Under the pieces are notes generated by a model. It was not told the DNA's origin, did not search any database, and was given only the letters and a program-made list of their open reading frames with translations. Made by a program: the position numbers and the translations under genes. This document shows, one piece after another, positions 41,477 to 49,651 of a stretch of DNA of 64,000 nt. The stretch's first letter is position 1; every line of letters starts with the position of its first letter. Origin of the DNA: Streptomyces rishiriensis (GTDB lineage: Bacteria > Actinomycetota > Actinomycetes > Streptomycetales > Streptomycetaceae); NCBI RefSeq assembly GCF_030815485.1, contig NZ_JAUSWV010000002.1, positions 5,704,001-5,768,000 of the forward strand. Reading direction: 5' to 3'.

Positions 41477-41827
41477 TCACTCGTCGGCGTCATCCCGCCG
41501 TCCGCCCGGCGTGGCGCCGGGCTCGGTGCCGGACGGGGTGCCGGGCTTCGACCACGGCCACCTCAGGCCGCTCAACCCGCCGCCCCACTTCCCGGCCCCC
41601 GTGTCGCCCTCGGCGGCGTACTCGTACTTCCAGCCCTGGGGCAGTCCGAGTTTCCGGCTGTGGCCGCGCGGCACGCGCCGGTAGACCAGGACGGTGGGCG
41701 GGCCGCCGGCCGCGTCGGGGACGGGGATGCGGTACGTCTTCGGCGGGTGCCCGGTCGGGCCCAGCAGCACGGGCAGCACCCGGCCGTCCATGGGGCCGCC
41801 CTCGAAAGGGGTGTCTTCGCTCTTCAC
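41477..41827 (-). CDS. Conserved hypothetical protein after the TetR gene
   Basis: A protein of about 116 aa if started at GTG 41827. It is soluble and small: GRVLPVLLGPTGHPPKTYRIPVPD and VYRRVPRGHSRKLGLPQGWKYEYA, ending in an acidic, Pro/Gly-rich tail. No motif is recognised. It lies 14 bp after the TetR stop, so it is probably translated from the same transcript. The start is uncertain because the ribosome site is very close. Confidence 0.65.
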   Translation of the reverse strand: MKSEDTPFEGGPMDGRVLPVLLGPTGHPPKTYRIPVPDAAGGPPTVLVYRRVPRGHSRKLGLPQGWKYEYAAEGDTGAGKWGGGLSGLRWPWSKPGTPSGTEPGATPGGRRDDADE

Positions 41828-41841
41828 CGCTCCAGTGTCGA

Positions 41842-42492
41842 TCAGGTCTCCGCCGCCAGTGCACCCCGGACCAGCTCGGCGGTCTGCGCGTCGCGCGCCG
41901 CGGTCACCGTCAGCGCGGCGAAGAACTGGTCGACCAACCAGTCCCGCAGCTCGTCGGCGGGCGGCTGCTTGTCCTCGTCGAGCCATATGAGGGAGGCCGC
42001 CTCGACCGCGGTGATCCACATCCGTACGGTCATCCGGAGCCGCGGCCCGGGATCGGCCACCCCCAGATGGCTGTAGATGTGCTCGGCGGCGGCCCGCCGT
42101 ACGCCGTCCACGATGGCGGTCGTCCGGGACGTCTCGACGACGCTCCCGCCCTGGAGCAGGGCGCTGAAACCGGCGTCGTGACGGCCGACGAACGTCAGGT
42201 AGCGGTCGAGGGCGCGGGCGAGACGGGGGAGCAGCGGACCGTCGTGGGGCTCGTCGAAGCAGTGGTGCAGCTCCTCGGCGGCGGAGCGCAGGGCAGCCTC
42301 GTAGAGCTGCTGCTTGCCGCCGGGGAAGTACCGGTAGACGAGCGGCCGGGACACCCCGGCGGCCTCCGCCACGTCATCCAGCGAGACGTCCTCGGGGACG
42401 CGGTGCGCGAAGAGCGAGAGCGCGGCCTCGAGCAGCTGGCTGCGGCGTTCCTCGACGCTGAGGCGACGGTAGGCGGGGACGGCGGGGGTCAT
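41842..42492 (-). CDS. TetR-family repressor
   Basis: A 216-aa regulator. The N-terminal TetR helix-turn-helix is complete (RRSQLLEAALSLFAHRVPEDVSLDDVAEAAGVSRPLVYRYFPGGKQQLYEAAL). The C-terminal ligand domain is helical and unassigned. It sits 46 bp downstream of the diiron-oxygenase gene on the same strand and probably controls that promoter (43478-43596). Confidence 0.92.
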   Translation of the reverse strand: MTPAVPAYRRLSVEERRSQLLEAALSLFAHRVPEDVSLDDVAEAAGVSRPLVYRYFPGGKQQLYEAALRSAAEELHHCFDEPHDGPLLPRLARALDRYLTFVGRHDAGFSALLQGGSVVETSRTTAIVDGVRRAAAEHIYSHLGVADPGPRLRMTVRMWITAVEAASLIWLDEDKQPPADELRDWLVDQFFAALTVTAARDAQTAELVRGALAAET

Positions 42493-42538
42493 GACGTGCA
42501 GCGTAATCGCCCACCCCCGCCCCGTGCCCGTCGCCGGG

Positions 42539-43477
42539 TCAGGCCAGCAGTCCGGACGACCTCCACAGCCGCCGCCCCACGCCCCGCAGCACCCCGATGT
42601 CGTCCAGGAAGTCCGTCAGTTTCTTCGATCCCGTCTGCATGACCTCCCGCCGGTGCCCGCTCGCCCGCACCTGCGCCACGGCCTCCCGCTTGTCCAGGCC
42701 GACGTCGGTGTAGACGTCCGGGTTCACGAAGGCCACGGAGAACACCCGCGCGAACTCGCCCGACGTGACCCTGGTGAACTCCTGGGACCACTTCGGCGCC
42801 GTCATCATCTGGCGGCGCAGCTCCTCACGGGCGTAGCGCACATGCCGGGCCTCCTCCACGACGTGGATCCGGGTGACGCCCCGGACCAGCGGCTGGACCC
42901 GCTCGTCCGGGAAGGTCAGCCGCTGCATCCAGTCGAGGACCTCCTCGCCGAGCAGGGTCGCGGTGAAGGAGCCGGGGGTCGTGGAGATCGTCTTGAACAG
43001 CCGCCCGAGGTGCTGGTGGGCACGGCTCACCGGGTACCAGGGCGTGCCGCCCCGGGTGATCAGCCGGGCGAACATCTTCGAGTGCCGGCACTCGTCCTCG
43101 ATCTCGGTCAGCGCGTACCGGACATGCGCGCTCGTCGCCGCCTTGTCGTAGATGTGCCGGACGAGCAACTGCATGAGGATGAGCTCGAACCAGATCCCGA
43201 GCGAGGCGAGCGCCGCGGCCTCGTGCTGCGACAGCAGGATCCGCTGCTCCTCGCTCATCCGCCGCCACATCGGAGTGTCGTACAGCGACACCAGTTCCGG
43301 CGGCCAGAACCACTTGCCCTCCTCGAAGGGGGCGTCCCAGTCCAGTTCCTTGTCGGGGTCGAAGGAGTGCTTGGCGGAGGACGCGAGCAGCCGCTCGGCC
43401 ACCTGCTCGCGGTCCTTGAGCAGGCCCAGCGCGTCCCGCAGCCCTTCCAGCGCGTCGGCATCGGTGAGGGTCGTCAT
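42539..43477 (-). CDS. AurF-like diiron oxygenase
   Basis: A 312-aa ferritin-like protein starting at ATG 43477. It resembles p-aminobenzoate N-oxygenase AurF, which oxidises aryl amines. The metal ligands fit two ExxH pairs, E129-x-x-H132 (EIEDECRHSKMF) and EEARH in VVEEARHVRYA, with additional glutamates (SQHEAAALASLGIWFE and LLGEEVLDW). Many Streptomyces carry such genes outside biosynthetic clusters, beside a TetR gene as here, with unknown substrate. An imperfect palindrome tgct-tgtc-agca lies upstream at 43492-43503. Confidence 0.85.
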   Translation of the reverse strand: MTTLTDADALEGLRDALGLLKDREQVAERLLASSAKHSFDPDKELDWDAPFEEGKWFWPPELVSLYDTPMWRRMSEEQRILLSQHEAAALASLGIWFELILMQLLVRHIYDKAATSAHVRYALTEIEDECRHSKMFARLITRGGTPWYPVSRAHQHLGRLFKTISTTPGSFTATLLGEEVLDWMQRLTFPDERVQPLVRGVTRIHVVEEARHVRYAREELRRQMMTAPKWSQEFTRVTSGEFARVFSVAFVNPDVYTDVGLDKREAVAQVRASGHRREVMQTGSKKLTDFLDDIGVLRGVGRRLWRSSGLLA

Positions 43478-43596
43478 GGCTCTTATGAGACTGCTTGTCA
43501 GCAAGGTCGTCAATCCCTCACGCACCATTTATTGGTCCGGGCTTCCGAACGGGTGTCTGCGAGAATCGGCCCCTGCGAGCCGTAGGGGGAGACGAC

Positions 43597-44511
43597 TTGA
43601 GCACCGCGCACGGAGACGACGCAGGCAGCGCAGCCGCCCGCCGCAGCCTCGAGGGACTGGCCCTGGGGGACGCGTTCGGGGAGCGCTGGTTCCCGCTCTT
43701 CCGGGATCCCCGGCAGGCGTACGAGGAGGTCCGCGCCCGCCGGATGCCCGAGGAAGCGGACTGGCACTGGACCGACGACACGGCGATGGCCCTCGGCCTC
43801 GTCCGGGTACTCGACCAGTACGGGGAGGTACGGCAGCGGGAGCTCGCCCTCGCCTTCGCGCTCGGCCACGACGCCGACCCGGCCCGCGGCTACGGCCACG
43901 GCATGCACCAGCTGCTGCCGCGACTGCTCCAGGAGCCCGGCCGCTGGCCCGAGTTCAGCCGTGAGCTCTTCGGCGGCGAGGGCAGCCTCGGCAACGGGGC
44001 GGCGATGCGAGTGGCGCCGCTGGGCGCCCGGTTCCACGCCGATCTCGCCCGGACCGTCGAACAGGCCACCCGCTCCGCCGAGGTCACCCACGCCCACCCG
44101 GAGGGCGTCGCGGGCGCGGTCGCCGTGGCGGTGGCGGCGGCGCTCTCGGCCACGGGACGGCTCGGCCTCGCGGAGGTGGTGGCGCTGACCCCGGACAGCG
44201 CCACCCGCGACGGCCTCGCCCGCGCTGCCGGACTCCCCTTCGCCACCGAACCCTGGAAGGCCGCCGACATCCTCGGCAACGGTGAGCGCATCCGCGCCGA
44301 CGACACCGTGCCCTTCGCCGTCTGGTCCGCCGCCCGCCACCCCGACGACCTCGTCGCCGCCCTGTGGACCACCGCGGAGGGCTTCGGGGACGTCGACACC
44401 ACCTGCGCCATCACCGGCGGCATCGTGGCCGCCCGCACCGGCGTCGACGCCGTCCCCGCGCAGTGGCTGGAGCGCCGCGAACCCCTGCCCGGACAGGCGG
44501 GGCGCCGATGA
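43597..44511 (+). CDS. ADP-ribosylglycohydrolase-family protein
   Basis: A 304-aa protein from TTG 43597, behind AGGGGGA at good spacing. It has the di-metal aspartates of the ARH/DraG fold: SLEGLALGDAFGER, WHWTDDTAMALGL and GDVDTTCAITGGIVAA. It should remove ADP-ribose from proteins or related substrates; the target is unknown. It is ATGA-coupled to a small protein gene and divergent from the AurF-like gene. Confidence 0.9.
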   Translation: MSTAHGDDAGSAAARRSLEGLALGDAFGERWFPLFRDPRQAYEEVRARRMPEEADWHWTDDTAMALGLVRVLDQYGEVRQRELALAFALGHDADPARGYGHGMHQLLPRLLQEPGRWPEFSRELFGGEGSLGNGAAMRVAPLGARFHADLARTVEQATRSAEVTHAHPEGVAGAVAVAVAAALSATGRLGLAEVVALTPDSATRDGLARAAGLPFATEPWKAADILGNGERIRADDTVPFAVWSAARHPDDLVAALWTTAEGFGDVDTTCAITGGIVAARTGVDAVPAQWLERREPLPGQAGRR

Positions 44512-44834
44512 CCGCCGGAGTGCGGCCCGTTGCCGCCCTCCGTGTGCACAACTCCGGCAGGGAGCTGCTCGAACTCGTCCTCGAGCCGTACGGCAGCGAT
44601 CACTGGATGCGGCCCGGCGAGACCTTCGTGATCTGGACGCTCGGTCGCCCGGGTGACGGCGTGTCCGAGGCGGCCGGAACGTCCGAGGCGTTCGATGTGG
44701 ACCACGGGCCGGGGACGGTGACCGTGCACGCCGAGGCGCTGCCCGCCTACGTCGGGGACGAGGACGGCAACGAGATCGAGTGCGGTCACCGCAGGCCGCA
44801 GCCCACCGGCCCGTTCCGGCTCGACCTTCCCTAG
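44508..44834 (+). CDS. Hypothetical protein coupled to the ADP-ribosylglycohydrolase
   Basis: A 108-aa protein, start overlapping the previous stop. It is probably a small beta-sandwich: VAALRVHNSGRELLELVLEPYGSDHWMRPGETFVIWTLG and GPGTVTVHAEALPAYVGDEDGNEIECG. No known family could be named. Coupling suggests a role with the hydrolase. Confidence 0.75.
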   Translation: MTAGVRPVAALRVHNSGRELLELVLEPYGSDHWMRPGETFVIWTLGRPGDGVSEAAGTSEAFDVDHGPGTVTVHAEALPAYVGDEDGNEIECGHRRPQPTGPFRLDLP

Positions 44835-44909
44835 CCCTCCCGGGCCACCGGACCGACGGGGCGGGCACATCGACGGGACCGGGCCGGCCCGCCTGATGGG
44901 GCGGACCGG

Positions 44910-45440
44910 CTAGACGGAGCAGCCCAAGTCCTCCGGTACCGAGAACGTCATCGGCTCCGCGCCCTGCGCGGGGAAGGACGTGCGCAGGCCGAAGGCGTAC
45001 GGGGTCGGGCCGTTCGCGCGCAGGTGGAGCAGGCGGGACTCGGCCTCCGCGACCGTCGGACGGTGGCCCACCGGTACCCACCACAGGGCCGTCATCGCCT
45101 CCGCCACCCGCTCGAACCACTCCCGCCTGCGGGAGAGCAGCTCGCGGTGCTGCCCCTGGTACATGAAGGTGGTCAGGGCGTCGAGGTCCCGCCACACCGT
45201 CATGTTGATGATGAGCCAGGAGTCCCCGAACACCTGGATGTCGGTCGCGTCGCCGCCGTCGGACTGGAGCCGCCACACATAGCCGTCCGCCGCCTCCGCG
45301 ATGGCGTTGACGGGGTCGAGAGCGTCCACGAAGTCCTTCAACTCCGGTGAGTCCAGCGGGAATCTGAGGCGGGAGATGTTGACCTGGGCGAGTTCGAAAG
45401 CGGCGGTCCCGGTGACGTTCTCAGCTCTCGTGTCAGTCAT
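44910..45440 (-). CDS. DUF3291-like protein
   Basis: A 176-aa protein of the DUF3291 family, a dimeric ferredoxin-like fold. Conserved features are ELAQVNISRLRFPLDSPELKDFVDALDPVNAIAE, FGDSWLIINMTVWRDLDALTTFMYQGQHRELLSRRREWFE and LWWVPVGHRPTVAEAESRL. Related proteins include antibiotic-biosynthesis-monooxygenase-like folds, but function is not established. It is convergent with the preceding pair. Confidence 0.85.
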   Translation of the reverse strand: MTDTRAENVTGTAAFELAQVNISRLRFPLDSPELKDFVDALDPVNAIAEAADGYVWRLQSDGGDATDIQVFGDSWLIINMTVWRDLDALTTFMYQGQHRELLSRRREWFERVAEAMTALWWVPVGHRPTVAEAESRLLHLRANGPTPYAFGLRTSFPAQGAEPMTFSVPEDLGCSV

Positions 45441-45485
45441 GAGCGAACCGTAGGACGCCCCTGTGCGGTCCCGGTACCCCCCGTC

Positions 45486-46943
45486 TCACGAGGTGAGCAC
45501 CGCCTCCATCACCGCCCGGGCGATCGGCGCCGCCATGCCGCCGCCGGTGATGTCCCCGCGGCGTGCCGATCCGTCCTCGACCACCACCGCGACCGCCACC
45601 CTCGGCTCCATGTCCCGCTCGCCCCGCGCCCAGGAGACGAACCAGGCGTACGGGATTCCGGCGTTGCCGAGACCGTGCTGGGCGGTGCCGGTCTTGCCGC
45701 CGACGACCGCGCCGGGGATCGCGGCGTTCGTGCCGGTGCCCTCCCGCACCACGTCCACCATCAGCTCCCGCATCAGCCGGGCCGTCGAGGGGGCCATCGC
45801 CTGGTGGGACGGGCGGGAACCGGCCGTGGCCACCGTGGCCCCGCCCTGCCGCGTCGTCCGCTCCACCAGGTACGGCGTGCGCACCTGCCCCCCGTCGGCC
45901 ACCGCCGCCGACACCATCGCCATCTGGAGCGGGGTCGCCCGGGTGTTGAACTGGCCGATCGAGGACAGCGCCAGCTGCGCCCGGTCGAGCGAGGTGTCGA
46001 AGGTGCTCGGCGCGACGGCGAACGGGATCCGCACGTTCACGTCGTTGAAGCCGAACGCCTGCGCCGTACGGGTCATCCGCGCCAGCCCGGTGTCCACGCC
46101 GAGTTTCGCGAACACCGTGTTGCACGACCACACGAAGGCGTCCCGCAGCGGTGCGTCCTCGCAGCCGGGGCCCTCGTTCGTCAGGCCCGTCGTCGTCCCG
46201 GGCAACCGGTAGGGGGCGGGGGAGTCGGTGGCCGCGTCGAGATCGGTGATCACCCCCGCGTCCAGGGCCGCCGCCGCGGTGACCACCTTGAACGTCGACC
46301 CCGGCGGATACGTCTGGCGTGCGGCCCGGTTGAGCATCGGCTTGTCCGGGTCGCCGTTCAGCCGCACCCAGGCCCGTTCGGCCGCGGCGTCGTTCCCGGA
46401 CAGCACGGCGGGGTCGTACGAGGGACTGGACACCAGCGCCAGCACCCGCCCCGTCGACGGCTCCACCGCCGCCACCGCGCCCTTGCGCCCGCCGAGCCCC
46501 TCGTACGCGGCCTGCTGGGCCCGGCGGTTCAGGGTCGTCACCACGTTGCCGCCGGCGGGGCGGCCGTGCGTGACGTCGTTCCACAGCGGGAACGGCGACA
46601 GCAGCGGATCGGCTCCCGAGAGCACGTCGTCGCCGGCGTGCTCCAGGAACGTCGTCCCGTACACCTGCGAGGCGAAGCCGGTCACCGGCGCGTACAGCGG
46701 CCCGTCGCGGTACGTGCGCTCGTAGCGCAGTTGCTCACCGGTGTCCCGGGAGCCGGTCACCGGGACGCCGTCGACCAGGATGTCGCCGCGCGGCTGGGCG
46801 TAACGGGCGATGGTTTCGCGCCGGTTGGCCGGGTTGTCGTCGTAGGCCTCGGACTGGACCACCTGGACGCGCAGGGCGTTGGCCAGGAGCGCCACCAGCA
46901 GCAGGGCGCAGAAGGCGGCGGCGTGCCGGATGTGCCGGGTCAA
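45486..46943 (-). CDS. Penicillin-binding protein (FtsI/PBP2-like transpeptidase)
   Basis: A 485-aa class B PBP that cross-links peptidoglycan. It has one N-terminal membrane anchor (residues 8-24) and a PBP dimer domain (about 40-125). The transpeptidase domain has PPGSTFK with active Ser216, SCN (273-275) and KTGT (417-420). It is coupled to the FtsW/RodA gene by ATGA, giving the classic polymerase-transpeptidase pair. It is not the dcw-cluster FtsI, so a role in apical growth or sporulation is more likely. Confidence 0.95.
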   Translation of the reverse strand: MTRHIRHAAAFCALLLVALLANALRVQVVQSEAYDDNPANRRETIARYAQPRGDILVDGVPVTGSRDTGEQLRYERTYRDGPLYAPVTGFASQVYGTTFLEHAGDDVLSGADPLLSPFPLWNDVTHGRPAGGNVVTTLNRRAQQAAYEGLGGRKGAVAAVEPSTGRVLALVSSPSYDPAVLSGNDAAAERAWVRLNGDPDKPMLNRAARQTYPPGSTFKVVTAAAALDAGVITDLDAATDSPAPYRLPGTTTGLTNEGPGCEDAPLRDAFVWSCNTVFAKLGVDTGLARMTRTAQAFGFNDVNVRIPFAVAPSTFDTSLDRAQLALSSIGQFNTRATPLQMAMVSAAVADGGQVRTPYLVERTTRQGGATVATAGSRPSHQAMAPSTARLMRELMVDVVREGTGTNAAIPGAVVGGKTGTAQHGLGNAGIPYAWFVSWARGERDMEPRVAVAVVVEDGSARRGDITGGGMAAPIARAVMEAVLTS

Positions 46944-48517
46944 CCGGGCCTCCGTGGGTCCTCGTCGCGGAGCGGGTCGGGGAGCGTGCCGTGCGGTGTG
47001 GGGCGCGGTGCGTCGAGGGGTGCGTCCTGCGGTGCGTGGCGCGGCCGTCTCGCGGAGTCGCTCACCCGGATCAGCAGCGCCACGATCGCCCAGTTGGTGA
47101 CGACCGAGGAGCCGCCCTGCGCCAGGAAGGGCATCGCCATGCCGGTCAGCGGGATCAGCCCGGTCACCCCGCCCGCGATCACGAACACCTGGAGCGCCAC
47201 GATCGAGGCGAGTCCGGTCGCCAGCAGCCGGCCGAAGGGATCGCGCAGGGACAGGCCCGCCCGGTAGCCGCGTTCCACCAGCAGGCCGTAGAGGAGGAAG
47301 AGGGCCGAGAGACCGAGCAGGCCCAGTTCCTCGCCCGCCGTCGCCAGGATGAAGTCCGACTTCGCGGCGAAGCCGATGAGGACCGAGTGGCCGAGGCCGA
47401 GCCCGGTGCCGGACATCCCGCCGGCGGCGAAGGAGAACAGCGACTGCGCGAGCTGGTTGGGGCCCTCACCGGCCTCGATCGTCGCGAACGGGTGCAGCCA
47501 GTCCTCGACCCGGCTGTGCACGTGCGGTTCCAGGCGGCCGACGGCGACCGCGCCGAGCGAGGCGAGGAGCAGCCCGACGGCGATCCAGCCGGTGCGGCCC
47601 GTGGCGACGTAGAGCATGACCACGAACAGCCCGAAGAAGAGCAACGACGTGCCGAGGTCCCGCTCCAGCACCAGCACCCCGACGCTCAGCAGCCAGATCG
47701 TGACGATCGGCCCGAGGACGCGTCCGGTGGGCAGCTGAAGCCGCTCGAAGCGCCAGATCTTCCGGCCCGCGTACGCCAGCGCCGTGCGGTTGGCCGCCAG
47801 GTACGCGGCGAAGAACACCGCCAGCAGCACCTTCGCGAACTCGCCCGGCTGGATGGAGAAACCGGCGATCCGGATCCAGATCCGCGCGCCGTTCACGGCC
47901 GGGAAGAGGATCGGCAGCGCGAGGAGGGCGAGCGCGGCGACCACGCAGACGTACGCGTACCGCTGGAGCAGGCGGTGGTCGCGCAGCGCGGCCACGACCA
48001 GGATGAACAGGGCCACCCCGAGCGTGGACCACACCAGTTGGGTGGGCGCCGCCCGGTCGCCCGGCGTCTCCAGGTCGAGCCGGTAGATCAGCACCAGGCC
48101 CATCCCGTTGAGCAGCACCGCGATGGGGAGGAGCAGCGGGTCGGCGCAGGGGGCGCGCAGCCGTACCGCGAGGTGTGCCAGCAGCGCGAGCACGCCGAGC
48201 CCGGCGCCGTAACCGGCGGCGCCGGGCGGGACGGTGCCGTCCTTCGCGAGGCCCACAGCGCAGTAGCCGTACACGGAGAGCAGCACGGCCAGGACGATGA
48301 GGGAGAGTTCGATGCCGCGGCGCCGGGGGAGGAGCGCCGCGGGGGCGGGCGCGTCGGCCGCCGCCACGGTCGTTGCGGCACTCGTGGTGCCCGTGCCGGG
48401 TCCTGGCCCCGTTGCGGTCCCTGCCACGGCCTCGACTTCCGTCCCTGCTGCGGCCCCTCCTCCCGTCCCTCCTCCCGTCCCTGCTCCCGGCCCTGCTCCG
48501 ACTCCGGCTTTGGTCAT
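46940..48517 (-). CDS. FtsW/RodA-family (SEDS) glycosyltransferase
   Basis: A 525-aa polytopic membrane protein of the SEDS family, which polymerises lipid II glycan strands. The first 65 residues are a Gly/Ala/Thr-rich cytoplasmic tail, followed by about ten membrane helices. SEDS marks are NGARIWIRIAGFSIQPGEFAKVLLAVFFAAYLA, LERDLGTSLLFFGLF (the catalytic-region aspartate), and the C-terminal TGLIPLTGMAMPFLAQGGSS. It works with the PBP encoded next. Many PBP/SEDS pairs occur in Streptomyces; this one is outside dcw and mre. Confidence 0.94.
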   Translation of the reverse strand: MTKAGVGAGPGAGTGGGTGGGAAAGTEVEAVAGTATGPGPGTGTTSAATTVAAADAPAPAALLPRRRGIELSLIVLAVLLSVYGYCAVGLAKDGTVPPGAAGYGAGLGVLALLAHLAVRLRAPCADPLLLPIAVLLNGMGLVLIYRLDLETPGDRAAPTQLVWSTLGVALFILVVAALRDHRLLQRYAYVCVVAALALLALPILFPAVNGARIWIRIAGFSIQPGEFAKVLLAVFFAAYLAANRTALAYAGRKIWRFERLQLPTGRVLGPIVTIWLLSVGVLVLERDLGTSLLFFGLFVVMLYVATGRTGWIAVGLLLASLGAVAVGRLEPHVHSRVEDWLHPFATIEAGEGPNQLAQSLFSFAAGGMSGTGLGLGHSVLIGFAAKSDFILATAGEELGLLGLSALFLLYGLLVERGYRAGLSLRDPFGRLLATGLASIVALQVFVIAGGVTGLIPLTGMAMPFLAQGGSSVVTNWAIVALLIRVSDSARRPRHAPQDAPLDAPRPTPHGTLPDPLRDEDPRRPG

Positions 48518-48579
48518 GTCCGGAACCTACCCAAATATGGCTCCTTGTGAGCCTTGGACGCTTTCTTGTCAGTGCCGGA

Positions 48580-49581
48580 TCAGCACCAGCGAGGTGCCGT
48601 TCCGATGGTGTCGATGTAGCGCGCCGAGCCCCAGGCCCAGGTGCCGTCCGTGAGGAGGTACCAGAGGGAGTTGCCCTCGACGTTCTGACCCGGGGTCTTG
48701 CAGAAGATCGAGACGATCTCGCCGCGATGGGCCACACGGATCACCTGGCTGGCCCGGGTGGGCGCACTGCGCAGGAGCAGCCGGCTCGCGGTGACGCGCC
48801 CGCGGTAGCGACGCGAGTCGTTCTGGTTCCCGTTGCCGGACTGCCAGTCGCCCCCGTCGCCCCCGCCGGACTGCCAGTCACCCCCGCCGGACTGCCAGTC
48901 GCCCCCGCCCGACTGCCAGCTGCCGTTCTGGTCGCCCTGGCCGCTCTGACCGGCTTGGTTGCCCTGGCCGTTCTGGTTGTTGCCCTGGCCGCTGCCTTGG
49001 TTCTGGTTGCCCTGGCCGTTCTGGTTGTTGCCTTGGCCGCCGCCTTGGTTCTGGTTGCCCTGGCCGTTCTGGTTGCTGCCCTGGCCGCCGCCTTGGTTCT
49101 GGTGACCTTGGCCGCCGCCTTGGTTCTGGTTGCCTTGGCCGTTCTGGTTGTTGCCTTGGCCGCTGCCCTGGTTCTGGTTGCCTTGGCCGTTCTGGTTGTT
49201 GCCTTGGCCGCTGCCCTGGTTCTGGTTGCCTTGGCCGTTCTGGTTGTTGCCTTGGCCGCCGCCTTGGTTCTGGTTGCCTTGGCCGTTCTGGTTGTTGCCT
49301 TGGCCGCTGCCCTGGTTCTGGTTGCCTTGGCCGTTCTGGTTGTTGCCTTGGCCGCCGCCCTGGTTCTGATTCCCCTGGCCGCCTCCGCCGCCGCTCTGGT
49401 TCTGGTCGCCCTGGAAGCCGTCGCCGCCCTGGTTCTGCCAGTCGGACGAGCCGTCGTCCTGGGTGGTCGGGTTGTCGCCGTCCCAGTCGTCGGCGAAGGC
49501 CGGGGCGACCACCGCGGTGGCGGCGAGGGTGCCGGCTGCCGTGAGTATGGCGAGGCGGGTCAGAGCGTTGCGCAGGGGCAT
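48580..49581 (-). CDS. Secreted Asn/Gln/Gly-repeat protein with C-terminal SH3 domain
   Basis: A 333-aa protein starting at ATG 49581 behind GGAGG. A signal peptide (ALTRLAILTAAGTLAATAVVAPAFA) is followed by an acidic segment. About 150 residues of 16-residue units built from GQGNNQNGQGNQNQGS/G come next, then short WQSGGGD repeats. The last 75 residues form an SH3-like domain (RVTASRLLLRSAPTRASQVIRVAHRGEIVSIFCK...WYLLTDGTWAWGSARYID) with two cysteines. SH3b domains usually bind cell wall. The Asn/Gln-rich tract is amyloid- or prion-like in composition. It lies beside the PBP/SEDS pair on the same strand; no function is known. Confidence 0.85.
   Translation of the reverse strand: MPLRNALTRLAILTAAGTLAATAVVAPAFADDWDGDNPTTQDDGSSDWQNQGGDGFQGDQNQSGGGGGQGNQNQGGGQGNNQNGQGNQNQGSGQGNNQNGQGNQNQGGGQGNNQNGQGNQNQGSGQGNNQNGQGNQNQGSGQGNNQNGQGNQNQGGGQGHQNQGGGQGSNQNGQGNQNQGGGQGNNQNGQGNQNQGSGQGNNQNGQGNQAGQSGQGDQNGSWQSGGGDWQSGGGDWQSGGGDGGDWQSGNGNQNDSRRYRGRVTASRLLLRSAPTRASQVIRVAHRGEIVSIFCKTPGQNVEGNSLWYLLTDGTWAWGSARYIDTIGTAPRWC
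48950..49390 (-). repeat. 48-bp coding tandem repeats
   Basis: Tandem units of 48 bp (for example the same sequence at 49151 and 49199), nearly identical in sequence, encode the 16-residue N/Q/G repeats. Near-identity at synonymous positions indicates recent expansion or gene conversion. Copy number probably differs between strains. Confidence 0.85.
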
Positions 49582-49651
49582 GGCGGTACCTCCATGAAGA
49601 GGGTGAAGCTGACTAATCGCCACATTAGGAGCGGTTCGCGCGTGTCGCCCG

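Noticed and set aside
43492..43503. tgct-tgtc-agca as a definite TetR operator for the AurF-like gene.
   Set aside because: Only 4-bp arms; too weak to list as a feature, mentioned in the gene note only.
48950..49390. Could be a CRISPR or satellite array.
   Set aside because: The 48-bp units keep the reading frame of a secreted protein and have no unique spacers.
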